From the NCBI RefSeq assembly GCF_027257875.1, contig NZ_JAPVQY010000010.1, positions 99,374 through 163,373 of the forward strand: a DNA stretch of 64,000 bases, in the 5' to 3' direction. The translations under genes were made by a program, and so were the position numbers. This DNA is from Burkholderia sp. IMCC1007 (GTDB taxonomy: Bacteria; Pseudomonadota; Gammaproteobacteria; Burkholderiales; Burkholderiaceae). The notes under the pieces were generated by a model. The model made no database searches. It had not been told where the DNA came from and saw nothing but the letters and a program-made list of their open reading frames with translations. Below are positions 52,275-61,735 of the stretch, in pieces (within the stretch, counting starts at the first letter, position 1; each line of letters opens with the position of its first letter).

Positions 52275-53588
52275 TTACACGTGCACGATCTGCGCGTCAC
52301 CCGGATCCTCGTCGTCGTGCGAGTCGACATCCCACGCCGGAAACGGATCGTCGAATGCGCGCCATTGCTCGGCGCCGAGCGTGAATTCCGCATCGGTGAG
52401 CAGGCACGCGTCGAGCTTCGCGCGCCATGCGTCGGCGTCGAGACCGATGCCGATCAGCACGAGTTCCTGACGACGATCGCCGACCGAACGGTCGTCGATG
52501 TCCCCGTGCCATTCCGCGCGAATTTCGCCGAGCAGGTCGTCATCGTCCGGCCATTCCGCGCGATCCTGCGCGGCCCACCACAGGCCCGCGGGGCCGTGCC
52601 GGCATACGCCGCCCGCCTGCGACAGCGAACCCGCGATGTCGTTGCGCGTGGCAAGCCAGAAGAATCCCTTGCTGCGCAGCACGCCCGGCCACTCCTGATG
52701 CAGGAGCGCCCAGAGTCGCGCCGGATGAAACGGCCGGCGCGCGCGATAGACGAAATTACCGATGCCGAATTCGTCGGCTTCGCCGTGCACGTGCGCATGA
52801 TGCGCATCGTGGCATTCGGGATCGTCGCAATCGGTGTGATCGTGATCGAGCGATGCGAGCCAGCCCGGCGCGTTCGCGGCTTCGTCGAAATCGAAGCGGC
52901 CGGTGTTCAGCACGTCGGCGAGCGGCACGTTGCCGAACGACGAAACGACCTGGTGTGCGCGCGGATTGAGCCGCGCGAGGATGTGCTGCAGGCGCGCGAG
53001 TTCGTCCGCGCCGACGAGATCGGCCTTGTTGATCACCAGCACGTCGCAGAATTCGATCTGCTCGATCAGCAGCTCGACGAGCGTGCGATCGTCTTCGTCC
53101 GACGCGGCGATGCCGCGCGTCGCGAGCGCATCGTCCGAACCGTAGTCGCGCAGAAAATTGAATGCATCGACGACGGTGACGAGCGTGTCGAGCCGCGCGA
53201 CGCTCGCGAGCGATGTGCCGTCGTCGTCGACGAACGTGAAGGTTTCGGCGATCGGCATCGGCTCGGCGATGCCGGTCGACTCGATCACGATCGCATCGAA
53301 GCGGCCGTCCGCCGCGAGAGTGCGGATCTCGACGAGCAGGTCGTCGCGCAGCGTGCAGCAGATGCAGCCGTTCGACATTTCGACGAGACGCTCTTCCACC
53401 TGCGACAGCGCCTGCGCATCGCGCACGAGCGACGCGTCGATGTTGACCGCCGCGAGATCGTTGACGATCACCGCGACCTTCAGGCCCGCACGGTTGGCGA
53501 GGATGTGTTTGAGCAGCGTGGTCTTGCCGGCGCCGAGAAAACCGGACAGCACGGTGACGGGCAACGGCTGGTTCATTGCCGGATTCAT
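52275..53588 (-). CDS. COG0523 (CobW/ZigA-like) GTPase metallochaperone
   Basis: A 437-residue G3E GTPase. Walker A is SGFLGAGKTT (residues 15-24), the metal motif CICC is at 75-78, and NKAD (187-190) gives guanine specificity. A His-rich linker (249-269, with DHDHTD and HDAHHAHVHGE) precedes the CobW C-terminal domain. Such proteins deliver zinc or cobalt to target enzymes, often in zinc limitation; no Zur box could be recognised. Either of two ATGs (53586-53588 or four codons later) may be the start. Convergent with hup. Confidence 0.9.
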   Translation of the reverse strand: MNPAMNQPLPVTVLSGFLGAGKTTLLKHILANRAGLKVAVIVNDLAAVNIDASLVRDAQALSQVEERLVEMSNGCICCTLRDDLLVEIRTLAADGRFDAIVIESTGIAEPMPIAETFTFVDDDGTSLASVARLDTLVTVVDAFNFLRDYGSDDALATRGIAASDEDDRTLVELLIEQIEFCDVLVINKADLVGADELARLQHILARLNPRAHQVVSSFGNVPLADVLNTGRFDFDEAANAPGWLASLDHDHTDCDDPECHDAHHAHVHGEADEFGIGNFVYRARRPFHPARLWALLHQEWPGVLRSKGFFWLATRNDIAGSLSQAGGVCRHGPAGLWWAAQDRAEWPDDDDLLGEIRAEWHGDIDDRSVGDRRQELVLIGIGLDADAWRAKLDACLLTDAEFTLGAEQWRAFDDPFPAWDVDSHDDEDPGDAQIVHV

Positions 53589-53747
53589 AGCGATATGCAC
53601 CAACGGAAAAAATGAAAAAGCGGCCGCGGCGCCTTTCAGGGGGCGCGATCGGCCAGGGGCCGGGCGAAACTGCGGCGTGAGCCCGCATTGTGCATCAAAC
53701 GCGCGCCGGCCGAGCGGCACGGCGTGCGCGCGCGATGCGGCGCGGCG

Positions 53748-54197
53748 TCACGGCGTGGGCGGCAGCAGCTTCCACTGCGTCAGGATCCCGGCGATCTGCC
53801 GCGCGTACTTGTCGCGCAGCGACGGCGTTTCCGAATGATAGGCGCCGACGGCCTGCCATGTGTTGCCGTAGCGATTCATCTTCTGGCGCAGGTGCCACGC
53901 GGCGATGTAGACGTTCTTGCACGGCTCCATCAGCGTGTCGCGGCCGATCCCGTAGCGCGACAGCGTCGGCAGGTGGATCGAGTTGATCTGCATCAGGCCG
54001 TAGTCGACCGAGCCGTTGTTGTTCTTGTTCAGCGCATCGGGCCGGTTGCGCGATTCCTGCCACGCGATCGCACGCAGGATCAGCGGATTGACCTTCTGGT
54101 AACGGGCGGCCTCGTCGAAACAATCCGCGCGCGCGTTTGCGCAGGCCAGCCACATGCCGGCGGCGATCAGCGCGATCGAAGCGAACCGTCTGTTCAT
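53748..54197 (-). CDS. Lytic transglycosylase (SLT domain)
   Basis: A 149-residue exported enzyme; the signal peptide ends near CANARA-DCF (residue 24). The SLT catalytic glutamate is in IAWQESRNRPDA and the GLMQINSIHLPTL motif follows. It resembles the IagB/PilT-type transglycosylases that open peptidoglycan for secretion machines. It is divergent from gspD, so a role in placing the type II secretion system is plausible but unproved. Confidence 0.9.
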   Translation of the reverse strand: MNRRFASIALIAAGMWLACANARADCFDEAARYQKVNPLILRAIAWQESRNRPDALNKNNNGSVDYGLMQINSIHLPTLSRYGIGRDTLMEPCKNVYIAAWHLRQKMNRYGNTWQAVGAYHSETPSLRDKYARQIAGILTQWKLLPPTP

Positions 54198-54565
54198 GGT
54201 GCGGAAACGAAAAAGGAAATGGCGCGAGGGTCGGGAAAACCCGTGTTCTTTAATTGCGCGACGAGAAACGTGCCGCCCGTATCATAACCGGCAGTCCTTC
54301 ACGTTGCGACATCGGGCAGACGGCAGGCCGGTTATCGCGCAGGTCCGTGTCGATTCATCGCAGATCGACGGCGATGACTGGAAGGCCGGTCCGGGCCGGA
54401 ATCTTACATATTGCATACACTGCACCAGATACATGTCGTATGTGAGACAGTCCTCGGGTCAATGTGATATTTCGGACATGAAAAACTGCTAATGTCGCGC
54501 CTTTAGGACTTGGATCTCAGCACTACCGCCGGAAGTGGCCTGAGCCGGCATCGACCCATTCATCC
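54198..54565. other. Divergent gap between the transglycosylase and gspD
   Basis: About 370 bp with no gene. It must hold promoters for both directions. The AT-rich part around TTACATATTGCATACACTG (54405-54425) is the most promoter-like stretch for gspD, but no -35/-10 pair with standard spacing stands out. Confidence 0.45.
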
Positions 54566-56896
54566 ATGACAAGAAATCGCTTCGTTATGCGGCGCGTTGC
54601 CACGACCCTGATGGTCGCCGGCATCATCGTCTCGCAGGCCGCCTACGCTCAGGTCACGCTCAATTTCGTGAACGCGGACATCGATCAGGTCGCGAAGGCG
54701 ATCGGCGCCGCAACCGGCAAGACCATCATCGTCGACCCGCGCGTGAAGGGGCAGCTCAATCTCGTGGCCGAACGGTCGGTGCCGGAAGACCAGGCGCTGA
54801 AGACGCTGCAGTCGGCGCTGCGCATGCAGGGCTTCGCGCTCGTGCAGGATCACGGCGTGCTGAAGGTCGTGCCCGAGGCCGACGCGAAGCTGCAGGGCGT
54901 GCCGACTTACGTCGGCAACGCGCCGCAGGCGCACGGCGACCAGGTCATCACGCAGGTGTTCGAGCTGCGCAACGAATCGGCGAACAACCTGCTGCCGGTG
55001 CTGCGGCCGCTGATCTCGCCGAACAACACGGTCACCGCCTATGCGGCGAACAACACGATCGTCGTCACCGACTACGCGGACAACGTGCGCCGCGTCGCGC
55101 GGATCATCGCGGGGATCGACAACGCCGCGGGCGCGCAGGTGCAGGTCGTGCCGCTGCGCAACGCGAACGCGATCGACCTCGCCGCGCAGATGCAGAAGAT
55201 GCTCGACCCGGGCTCGATCGGCAACAGCGACGCGACGCTGAAGGTGTCGGTCACGGCCGATCCGCGCACCAATTCGCTGATGCTGCGCGCATCGAGCGCC
55301 GCGCGTCTGGCCGCGGCCAAACGCCTCGCGCAGCAGCTCGACGCGCCGAGCGCGGTGCCCGGCAACATGCACGTCGTGCCGCTGCGCAACGCCGATGCGG
55401 TGAAGCTCGCGAAGACGCTGCGCGGGATGCTCGGCAAGGGCGGCGGGAACGACAGCGGCGCGTCGGCGTCGTCCAACGATGCGAACAGCTTCAACCAGAG
55501 CGGCGGCTCGTCGTCGAGCGGCAACTTCTCGACCGGCACGTCGGGCACCCCGCCGCTGCCGTCGGGCGGCCTGGGCGGTTCGTCGTCCTCGTCCGCGTAT
55601 GGCGGCGGCTCGTCCGGCGGCGGCCTCGGTACGGGCGGCCTGCTCGGCGGCGACAAGGACAAGAGCGGCGACGACAACCAGCCGGGCGGGATGATCCAGG
55701 CCGACTCGGCCACCAACTCGCTGATCATCACCGCGCCCGATCCGGTTTACCGCAACCTGCGCTCGGTGATCGACCAGCTCGACGCACGGCGTGCGCAGGT
55801 CTATATCGAAGCGCTGATCGTCGAGCTGAACTCGACGACGCAGGGCAACCTCGGCATCCAGTGGCAGGTCGCGAGCGGCCAGTTTCTCGGCGGCACGAAC
55901 CTGAGCCCCCAACTGGGTATGGGCAACAGCATCGTCAATCTGACGACGGGCTCGCCGGGCACCACCGGGGCCGGCCTGGCGGCCAACCTGGCTATGCTGA
56001 CCCCAGGCCTCAACATCGGCTGGCTGCACAACATGTTCGGCGTGCAGGGGCTCGGCGCGCTGCTGCAATACTTCGCGGGCGTGAGCGACGCCAACGTGCT
56101 GTCGACGCCGAACCTGATCACGCTCGACAACGAGGAAGCGAAGATCGTCGTCGGCCAGAACGTGCCGATCGCGACCGGCTCGTATTCGAACCTGACGAGC
56201 GGCACGACGAGCAACGCATTCAATACCTACGACCGCCGCGACGTCGGCCTGACGCTGCACGTGAAGCCGCAGATCACCGACGGCGGGATCCTGAAGCTGC
56301 AGCTCTATACCGAGGATTCGGCGGTCGTCAGCGGTACCACGAACGCGCAGACCGGCCCGACCTTCACGAAACGCTCGATCCAGTCGACGATCCTGGCCGA
56401 CAACGGCGAGATCATCGTGCTCGGCGGCTTGATGCAGGACAACTACCAGGTGTCGAACAGCAAGGTGCCGCTGCTCGGCGACATCCCGTGGATCGGCCAG
56501 CTGTTCCGTTCGGAATCGAAGGTGCGCGCGAAAACCAACCTGATGGTGTTCCTGCGCCCGGTGATCATTTCCGATCGCAGCACCGCGCAGGAAGTCACGG
56601 CCAACCGCTACGACTACATCCAGGGCGTGACGGGCGCATACAAGTCGGACAACAACGTGATCCGCGACAAGGACGACCCGGTCGTCCCGCCGATGCCGCT
56701 CGGCCCGAGCCAGGGCGGTACGCCGGCCGGCAACCTGTTCGATCTCGACAAGATGCGTCGCCAGCAGTTGCAGCGTCAGGTCGCGCCGGTGCCGGCCCAG
56801 CCGTTGCCGGAGGCGACGCCCGCGCAGCCGCAGAGCGTGCCGCAGCAGCCGGTGCCGCAACAGCCGCTGACCGCCACGCCCGGAGCCTCGCAGTGA
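54566..56896 (+). CDS. gspD: Type II secretion secretin GspD
   Basis: A 776-residue outer-membrane secretin that forms the exit channel. A signal peptide ends near QAAYAQ (residue 29); then come N0 (VTLNFVNADIDQVAKAIG) and three KH-like N domains, a Gly/Ser-rich linker (about residues 295-370), and the secretin domain with the VPLLGDIPWIGQLFR motif. The C-terminal tail is rich in Pro and Gln. An in-frame ATG seven codons later would also give a good signal peptide. First gene of gspDEF. Confidence 0.95.
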   Translation: MTRNRFVMRRVATTLMVAGIIVSQAAYAQVTLNFVNADIDQVAKAIGAATGKTIIVDPRVKGQLNLVAERSVPEDQALKTLQSALRMQGFALVQDHGVLKVVPEADAKLQGVPTYVGNAPQAHGDQVITQVFELRNESANNLLPVLRPLISPNNTVTAYAANNTIVVTDYADNVRRVARIIAGIDNAAGAQVQVVPLRNANAIDLAAQMQKMLDPGSIGNSDATLKVSVTADPRTNSLMLRASSAARLAAAKRLAQQLDAPSAVPGNMHVVPLRNADAVKLAKTLRGMLGKGGGNDSGASASSNDANSFNQSGGSSSSGNFSTGTSGTPPLPSGGLGGSSSSSAYGGGSSGGGLGTGGLLGGDKDKSGDDNQPGGMIQADSATNSLIITAPDPVYRNLRSVIDQLDARRAQVYIEALIVELNSTTQGNLGIQWQVASGQFLGGTNLSPQLGMGNSIVNLTTGSPGTTGAGLAANLAMLTPGLNIGWLHNMFGVQGLGALLQYFAGVSDANVLSTPNLITLDNEEAKIVVGQNVPIATGSYSNLTSGTTSNAFNTYDRRDVGLTLHVKPQITDGGILKLQLYTEDSAVVSGTTNAQTGPTFTKRSIQSTILADNGEIIVLGGLMQDNYQVSNSKVPLLGDIPWIGQLFRSESKVRAKTNLMVFLRPVIISDRSTAQEVTANRYDYIQGVTGAYKSDNNVIRDKDDPVVPPMPLGPSQGGTPAGNLFDLDKMRRQQLQRQVAPVPAQPLPEATPAQPQSVPQQPVPQQPLTATPGASQ

Positions 56897-58392
56897 GCGA
56901 CGTGCTCGCGTCCTCCGCCCACGACGGCGCGCCGGGCGAACGGCAGCCGCCGTCGCCGCTCGCCGCGCGCCTGTTGCCGTACGGCTTCGCGAAGAACGGC
57001 CAGGTGCTGATCGCGCACCAGCTCGACGACACGCTCGAGGTGTGGATCAGCGAACGCACGAGCGACGCGGCGCTCGCGGAAATCGCCCGCAACTTCGGCT
57101 CGATCTCGGTGCACCGCGTGCCGGCCGACGAGCTCGCGCAGGCGATCAACCAGGCCTACGCGCGCCAGGACGGCAGCGCCGCGCAGATCGTCGGCGAGGT
57201 CGAAGGCGAAGTCGACCTGTCGCGACTGATGCAGGACATCCCGGAAGTCGAGGATCTGCTCGAATCGGAAGACGACGCGCCGATCATCCGGATGATCAAC
57301 GCGCTGCTCACGCAAGCGGCGCGCGAACAGGCGTCGGACATCCACATCGAGCCGTTCGAGAATGCGTCGGTCGTGCGCTTTCGCGTCGACGGCACGCTGC
57401 GCGACGTCGTGCGCCCGAAGAAGGCGCTGCACGGCGCGCTGATCTCGCGGATCAAGATCATGGCGCAGCTCGACATCGCCGAGAAACGCCTGCCGCAGGA
57501 CGGCCGCATCACGCTGCGCGTCGGCGGCCGGCCGGTCGACGTGCGCGTGTCGACGCTGCCGACCGGGCATGGCGAGCGCGCGGTGCTGCGTCTGCTGGAA
57601 AAGGATGCGCAGCGGCTGAACCTCGAAGCGCTCGGGATGGGCCGCGACACGCTCGTCCAGTTCGACAAGCTGATCGCCCGCCCGCACGGCATCGTGCTCG
57701 TCACGGGCCCGACCGGCTCGGGCAAGACGACGACGCTGTACGCGTCGATGTCACGGCTCGAAACCGCGACGACCAACATCATGACGGTCGAGGATCCGAT
57801 CGAATACGACCTGTCCGGCATCGGCCAGACGCAGGTGAACGAGCGGATCGGAATGACCTTCGCGCGCGCGCTGCGCTCGATCCTGCGTCAGGATCCGGAC
57901 GTGATCATGATCGGCGAAATCCGCGACCTCGAAACCGCGCAGATCGCGGTGCAGGCATCGCTGACGGGCCACCTCGTGCTCGCGACGCTGCACACCAACG
58001 ATGCGGCGTCCGCCGTCACGCGTCTGACCGACATGGGCGTCGAGCCGTACCTGCTCGCATCGTCGCTGCTCGGCGTGCTCGCGCAGCGTCTGGTGCGCCA
58101 GCTCTGCCCGGTATGCAAGGAAGAGCGGCAGGAAGACGGCCGCACCGTGTGGCATCCGGTCGGCTGCGCGAAGTGCGGCCATTCGGGTTATGCGGGCCGG
58201 CGCGGCGTGTACGAACTGCTGGTGATGGACGACGCGATCCGCTCGCTGATCCACCGCAACGCGGCCGACGCGGAGATTCTCGCCGCGGGCCGCGCGCAAG
58301 GCATGCGCACGCTGCGCGACGACGCCGAGCGCTGGCTCGCGGCCGGCGCGACGTCGCTCGAGGAAGTGTTGCGCGTGACGGGAGGCGCATAG
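56893..58392 (+). CDS. gspE: Type II secretion ATPase GspE
   Basis: A 499-residue cytoplasmic ATPase that drives pseudopilus assembly. Walker A GPTGSGKTTT, the Asp box region TVEDPIEYDL, Walker B IMIGEIRDLETAQIA and the His box follow in order; the zinc motif CPVC...CAKC is present near the C-terminus. The GTG start (56893-56895) overlaps the gspD stop by four bases. Confidence 0.96.
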   Translation: MSDVLASSAHDGAPGERQPPSPLAARLLPYGFAKNGQVLIAHQLDDTLEVWISERTSDAALAEIARNFGSISVHRVPADELAQAINQAYARQDGSAAQIVGEVEGEVDLSRLMQDIPEVEDLLESEDDAPIIRMINALLTQAAREQASDIHIEPFENASVVRFRVDGTLRDVVRPKKALHGALISRIKIMAQLDIAEKRLPQDGRITLRVGGRPVDVRVSTLPTGHGERAVLRLLEKDAQRLNLEALGMGRDTLVQFDKLIARPHGIVLVTGPTGSGKTTTLYASMSRLETATTNIMTVEDPIEYDLSGIGQTQVNERIGMTFARALRSILRQDPDVIMIGEIRDLETAQIAVQASLTGHLVLATLHTNDAASAVTRLTDMGVEPYLLASSLLGVLAQRLVRQLCPVCKEERQEDGRTVWHPVGCAKCGHSGYAGRRGVYELLVMDDAIRSLIHRNAADAEILAAGRAQGMRTLRDDAERWLAAGATSLEEVLRVTGGA

Positions 58393-58396
58393 CGCG

Positions 58397-59614
58397 ATGC
58401 CGGCATTCCGTTTCGAAGCCATCGATTCGGCGGGGCGCGCGCAGAAAGGCGTGATCGAGGCCGACAGCGCGCGCAACGCACGCGGCCAGCTGCGCACGCA
58501 GGGGCTCACGCCGCTCGTCGTCGAACCGGCCGCCAGCGCAAGCCGCGGCGCACGTTCGCAGCGGCTCGCGTTCGGCCGCAAGCTGTCGCAGCGCGAGCAG
58601 GCGGTCCTCACGCGCCAGCTCGCGAGCCTGCTGATCGCCGGGCTGCCGCTCGACGAGGCGCTCGGCGTGCTGACCGAGCAGGCCGAGCGCGACTACATCC
58701 GCGAACTGATGGCCGCGATCCGTGCCGAGGTGCTCGGCGGCCATTCGCTCGCGAACGCGCTGGGCCAGCATCCGCGCGATTTCCCCGAAATCTATCGCGC
58801 GCTCGTCGCGGCCGGCGAGCACACCGGCAAGCTCGGCATCGTGCTGTCGCGCCTGGCCGACTACATCGAGCAGAGCAATGCGCTCAAGCAGAAGATCCTG
58901 CTGGCGTTCACGTATCCGGGCATCGTCACGCTGATCGCGTTCGGTATCGTCACGTTCCTGCTGAGCTACGTCGTGCCGCAGGTCGTCAACGTGTTCGCGA
59001 GCACGAAGCAGCAGTTGCCGCTGCTGACGGTCGTGATGATGGCGCTGTCGGAGTTCGTGCGGCACTGGTGGTGGGCGATCCTGATCGCCGTCGCGCTGGT
59101 CGTGTGGTTCGTGAAGGCGACGCTGTCGCGCGCGGGGCCCCGGCTCGCGTTCGATCGCTGGGTGCTGACCGCGCCGCTCGCCGGCAAGCTCGTGCGCGGC
59201 TACAACACGGTGCGCTTCGCGAGCACGCTCGGCATTCTGACCGCGGCCGGCGTGCCGATCCTGCGCGCGTTGCAGGCGGCCGGCGAGACGCTGTCGAACC
59301 GCGCGATGCGCGCGAACATCGACGATGCGATCGTGCGCGTGCGCGAAGGCTCCGCGCTGTCGCGCGCGCTGAACAACGTGAAGACGTTTCCGCCGGTGCT
59401 GGTGCACCTGATTCGTTCCGGCGAGGCGACGGGCGACGTGACGACGATGCTCGACCGCGCGGCGGAAGGCGAGGCGCGCGAGCTCGAGCGTCGCACGATG
59501 TTCCTGACGAGCCTGCTCGAGCCGCTGCTGATCCTCGCGATGGGCGGCATCGTGCTCGTGATCGTGCTGGCCGTGATGCTGCCGATCATCGAGCTGAACA
59601 ACATGGTGCAGTGA
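58397..59614 (+). CDS. gspF: Type II secretion inner-membrane protein GspF
   Basis: A 405-residue platform protein with two T2SSF domains and three membrane helices (near residues 170, 220 and 375). MPAFRFEAIDSAGRAQKGVIEAD and FPEIYRALVAAGEHTGKLG are family marks. Four bases separate it from gspE. Its stop is 30 bp from the stop of the converging gspC. Confidence 0.96.
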   Translation: MPAFRFEAIDSAGRAQKGVIEADSARNARGQLRTQGLTPLVVEPAASASRGARSQRLAFGRKLSQREQAVLTRQLASLLIAGLPLDEALGVLTEQAERDYIRELMAAIRAEVLGGHSLANALGQHPRDFPEIYRALVAAGEHTGKLGIVLSRLADYIEQSNALKQKILLAFTYPGIVTLIAFGIVTFLLSYVVPQVVNVFASTKQQLPLLTVVMMALSEFVRHWWWAILIAVALVVWFVKATLSRAGPRLAFDRWVLTAPLAGKLVRGYNTVRFASTLGILTAAGVPILRALQAAGETLSNRAMRANIDDAIVRVREGSALSRALNNVKTFPPVLVHLIRSGEATGDVTTMLDRAAEGEARELERRTMFLTSLLEPLLILAMGGIVLVIVLAVMLPIIELNNMVQ

Positions 59615-59644
59615 CGGCCTGACGGACGATCGGGCCGGCGCCGT

Positions 59645-60055
59645 TCAGCGCATGTAGATCGCGGGAGACGGCGTGTTCGCGGGGAGCTGGACTTCGGCGT
59701 GCGCGCCGTTGCGATCGATGATGATCGAGCGGGGGCGGACTTCGGCGAGCTTCGCGCCGGGCGTGAGATCCGCGCCGAGCGACACGGCGCGCGGCGGTTC
59801 GCCGCTGACCCCGATGATCGCGGCGGCGCCGTGAGCGAGCGCGAGAATGCCGAACAGATGGATGTCCTGCACGGGATTCTTGTCGAGTTGCCCGCCGAAG
59901 AGCGCGGCGGCGTCCTCGGTGCGGATCGGCATCCGCACGGCGGCGGCGGGCAGCGGCGCTTCGCGGGCGGACAGCGTGACGACCCAGTAGGTGGCCGTCG
60001 CGCACAAACCCGCGAAGAGGGCGAGGGATAGGATCCGGATCGAGAGCGCGTTCAT
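59645..60055 (-). CDS. gspC: Short GspC-like inner-membrane protein, inverted in the gsp cluster
   Basis: A 136-residue protein with one N-terminal membrane helix (residues 6-27, ILSLALFAGLCATATYWVV) followed by a periplasmic HR domain (DIHLFGILALAHGAAAIIGVSGEPPRAV), the part of GspC that contacts the secretin. There is no PDZ or coiled-coil domain, so it is half the usual length. It is alone on the minus strand between gspF and gspG, as in other Burkholderia gsp clusters I know of. Confidence 0.85.
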   Translation of the reverse strand: MNALSIRILSLALFAGLCATATYWVVTLSAREAPLPAAAVRMPIRTEDAAALFGGQLDKNPVQDIHLFGILALAHGAAAIIGVSGEPPRAVSLGADLTPGAKLAEVRPRSIIIDRNGAHAEVQLPANTPSPAIYMR

Positions 60056-60232
60056 GCGCGCTATTGTACGGATGTATATGAAATTTGCGTTGGGTGAAGG
60101 CCCTCGGCAATGCGCGCCTTACAATGCGTGCTCCGCGCCCGGGGTGCCGGAAGCTTGTCGTCAGGCAGGCGTCCGGGATGCACGCCGGATGTGTCACTCA
60201 ATCGACGACATTTTTGGAAAGAGGTAGTCAGT

Positions 60233-60685
60233 ATGCAAACGTGGATCACTCGCCGTAATGCGGCCGTGCGCCGTCAGCGCGGTTTCACGCTGATCGAGAT
60301 CATGGTGGTGGTCGCGATCCTCGGGATCCTGGCGGCACTGATCGTGCCGAAGATCATGAGCCGCCCCGACGAGGCGCGCCGCATCGCCGCGAAGCAGGAC
60401 ATCGGCACGATCATGCAGGCGCTCAAGCTGTACCGTCTCGACAACGGCCGCTATCCGACCCAGGAACAGGGGCTGAACGCGCTGGTCCAGAAGCCGACCA
60501 CCGATCCGATCCCGAACAACTGGAAGGACGGCGGCTATCTCGAGCGCCTGCCGAACGATCCGTGGGGCAACGGGTACAAGTACCTGAACCCGGGCGTGCA
60601 CGGCGAGATCGACGTGTTCAGCTACGGCGCCGACGGCAAGGAAGGCGGCGACGGCAACGACACCGACATCGGCTCGTGGCAGTAA
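60233..60685 (+). CDS. gspG: Major pseudopilin GspG
   Basis: A 150-residue pseudopilin. The prepilin cleavage site is [13 protein letters not shown], with Glu at +5; the conserved calcium-loop and DPWGN region ([16 protein letters not shown]) follow. It forms the main part of the pseudopilus. GAGGT precedes the ATG. First gene of the run gspG-H-I-J-K-L, which must have its own promoter in the 177-bp gap after gspC. Confidence 0.97.
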   Translation: MQTWITRRNAAVRRQRGFTLIEIMVVVAILGILAALIVPKIMSRPDEARRIAAKQDIGTIMQALKLYRLDNGRYPTQEQGLNALVQKPTTDPIPNNWKDGGYLERLPNDPWGNGYKYLNPGVHGEIDVFSYGADGKEGGDGNDTDIGSWQ

Positions 60686-60728
60686 GCGTGCGCTGACCGG
60701 CCCGACGTTCGTTCCCGTTCTTCATTTC

Positions 60729-61277
60729 ATGCCCGCCCTTCGCACGCCGTTGCACTCGGCACGCGGCAGTCGCGCCGGCCGCGACAGCTCCGTGCGTCGC
60801 GGTGCGGCCATCGCTGCTGCGCCGACGCGCGCACGCGGCTTCACGCTGCTCGAGATGCTGGTCGTGCTGGTGATCGCGGGGCTGCTGGTGTCGCTCGCGT
60901 CGCTGTCGCTCACGCGCAATCCGCGTACCGACCTGCGCGAGGAAGCGCAGCGCATAGCGCTGCTGTTCGAAAGCGCCGGCGACGAAGCGCAGGTGCGTGC
61001 CCACCCGATCGCGTGGCAGCCGACCGCGCACGGCTTCCGCTTCGACGTAAGCTCGCCCGACGGCTGGCGCACGCTGCGCGACGACCTGCTGCGCCCGCGC
61101 GACTGGGACGGCGGCGTCACGAGCGCCGAGATCGATTATCCGGGGTCGAACACGCGTGCGAGCCGCGTCGTGTTCGGCACCGAAAGCATCGACACGCCCG
61201 TGCGCGTGACGCTGCATTCGGCCGTCGGCACCGCGACGATCGTCGGCACCGGCAACGGCCGCTACGAGGTGCAATGA
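60729..61277 (+). CDS. gspH: Minor pseudopilin GspH
   Basis: A 182-residue pseudopilin with an unusually long leader of about 37 residues before the cleavage site RARG-FTLLEMLVVLV. The rest is the GspH beta domain. It joins the tip of the pseudopilus with I, J and K. The alternative is a shorter protein from a later start, but no suitable codon with a ribosome site is evident. Overlaps gspI by four bases. Confidence 0.9.
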   Translation: MPALRTPLHSARGSRAGRDSSVRRGAAIAAAPTRARGFTLLEMLVVLVIAGLLVSLASLSLTRNPRTDLREEAQRIALLFESAGDEAQVRAHPIAWQPTAHGFRFDVSSPDGWRTLRDDLLRPRDWDGGVTSAEIDYPGSNTRASRVVFGTESIDTPVRVTLHSAVGTATIVGTGNGRYEVQ

Positions 61278-61735
61278 CGATGCGTCGTCGTAGGCCCTTC
61301 CCGCTTGCTTCGTTCCGCGCGTCGAAAGCGCTTCGCTCGGGGCGCGCCGACGGCACGCTCTGCCGCGCCCGCGGCTTCACGATGATCGAGGTGCTCGTCG
61401 CGCTCACGATCATCGCGGTCGCGCTCGCCGCGTCGATCCGCGCGGTCGGCACGATGGCGACCAATGCGTCCGATCTGCATCGCCGGCTGCTCGCCGGATG
61501 GAGCGCCGACAATACGCTCGCGCAGTTGCGGCTCACGCATGCGTGGCCGGAGGTCGGCGAGCAGAGTTTCGACTGTTCGCAAGGCAACGTGCAGCTGCTC
61601 TGCACGCAGCGTGTCAGCACGACGCCGAACCCCGTGTTCCGGCGCGTGCAGGTGTCGGTGAGCATGCCGGGGCGCGCCGGCGTCCTCGCGCAGATGGTCA
61701 CGGTGGTCGCGAATGAAACCAGCCGTCCGCTCTGA
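61274..61735 (+). CDS. gspI: Minor pseudopilin GspI
   Basis: A 153-residue pseudopilin. After a basic leader of 34 residues the cleavage site is RARG-FTMIEVLVAL; the GspI core follows. The ATG overlaps the gspH stop; a second ATG two codons later is also possible. It overlaps gspJ by 23 bases. Confidence 0.93.
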   Translation: MTMRRRRPFPLASFRASKALRSGRADGTLCRARGFTMIEVLVALTIIAVALAASIRAVGTMATNASDLHRRLLAGWSADNTLAQLRLTHAWPEVGEQSFDCSQGNVQLLCTQRVSTTPNPVFRRVQVSVSMPGRAGVLAQMVTVVANETSRPL

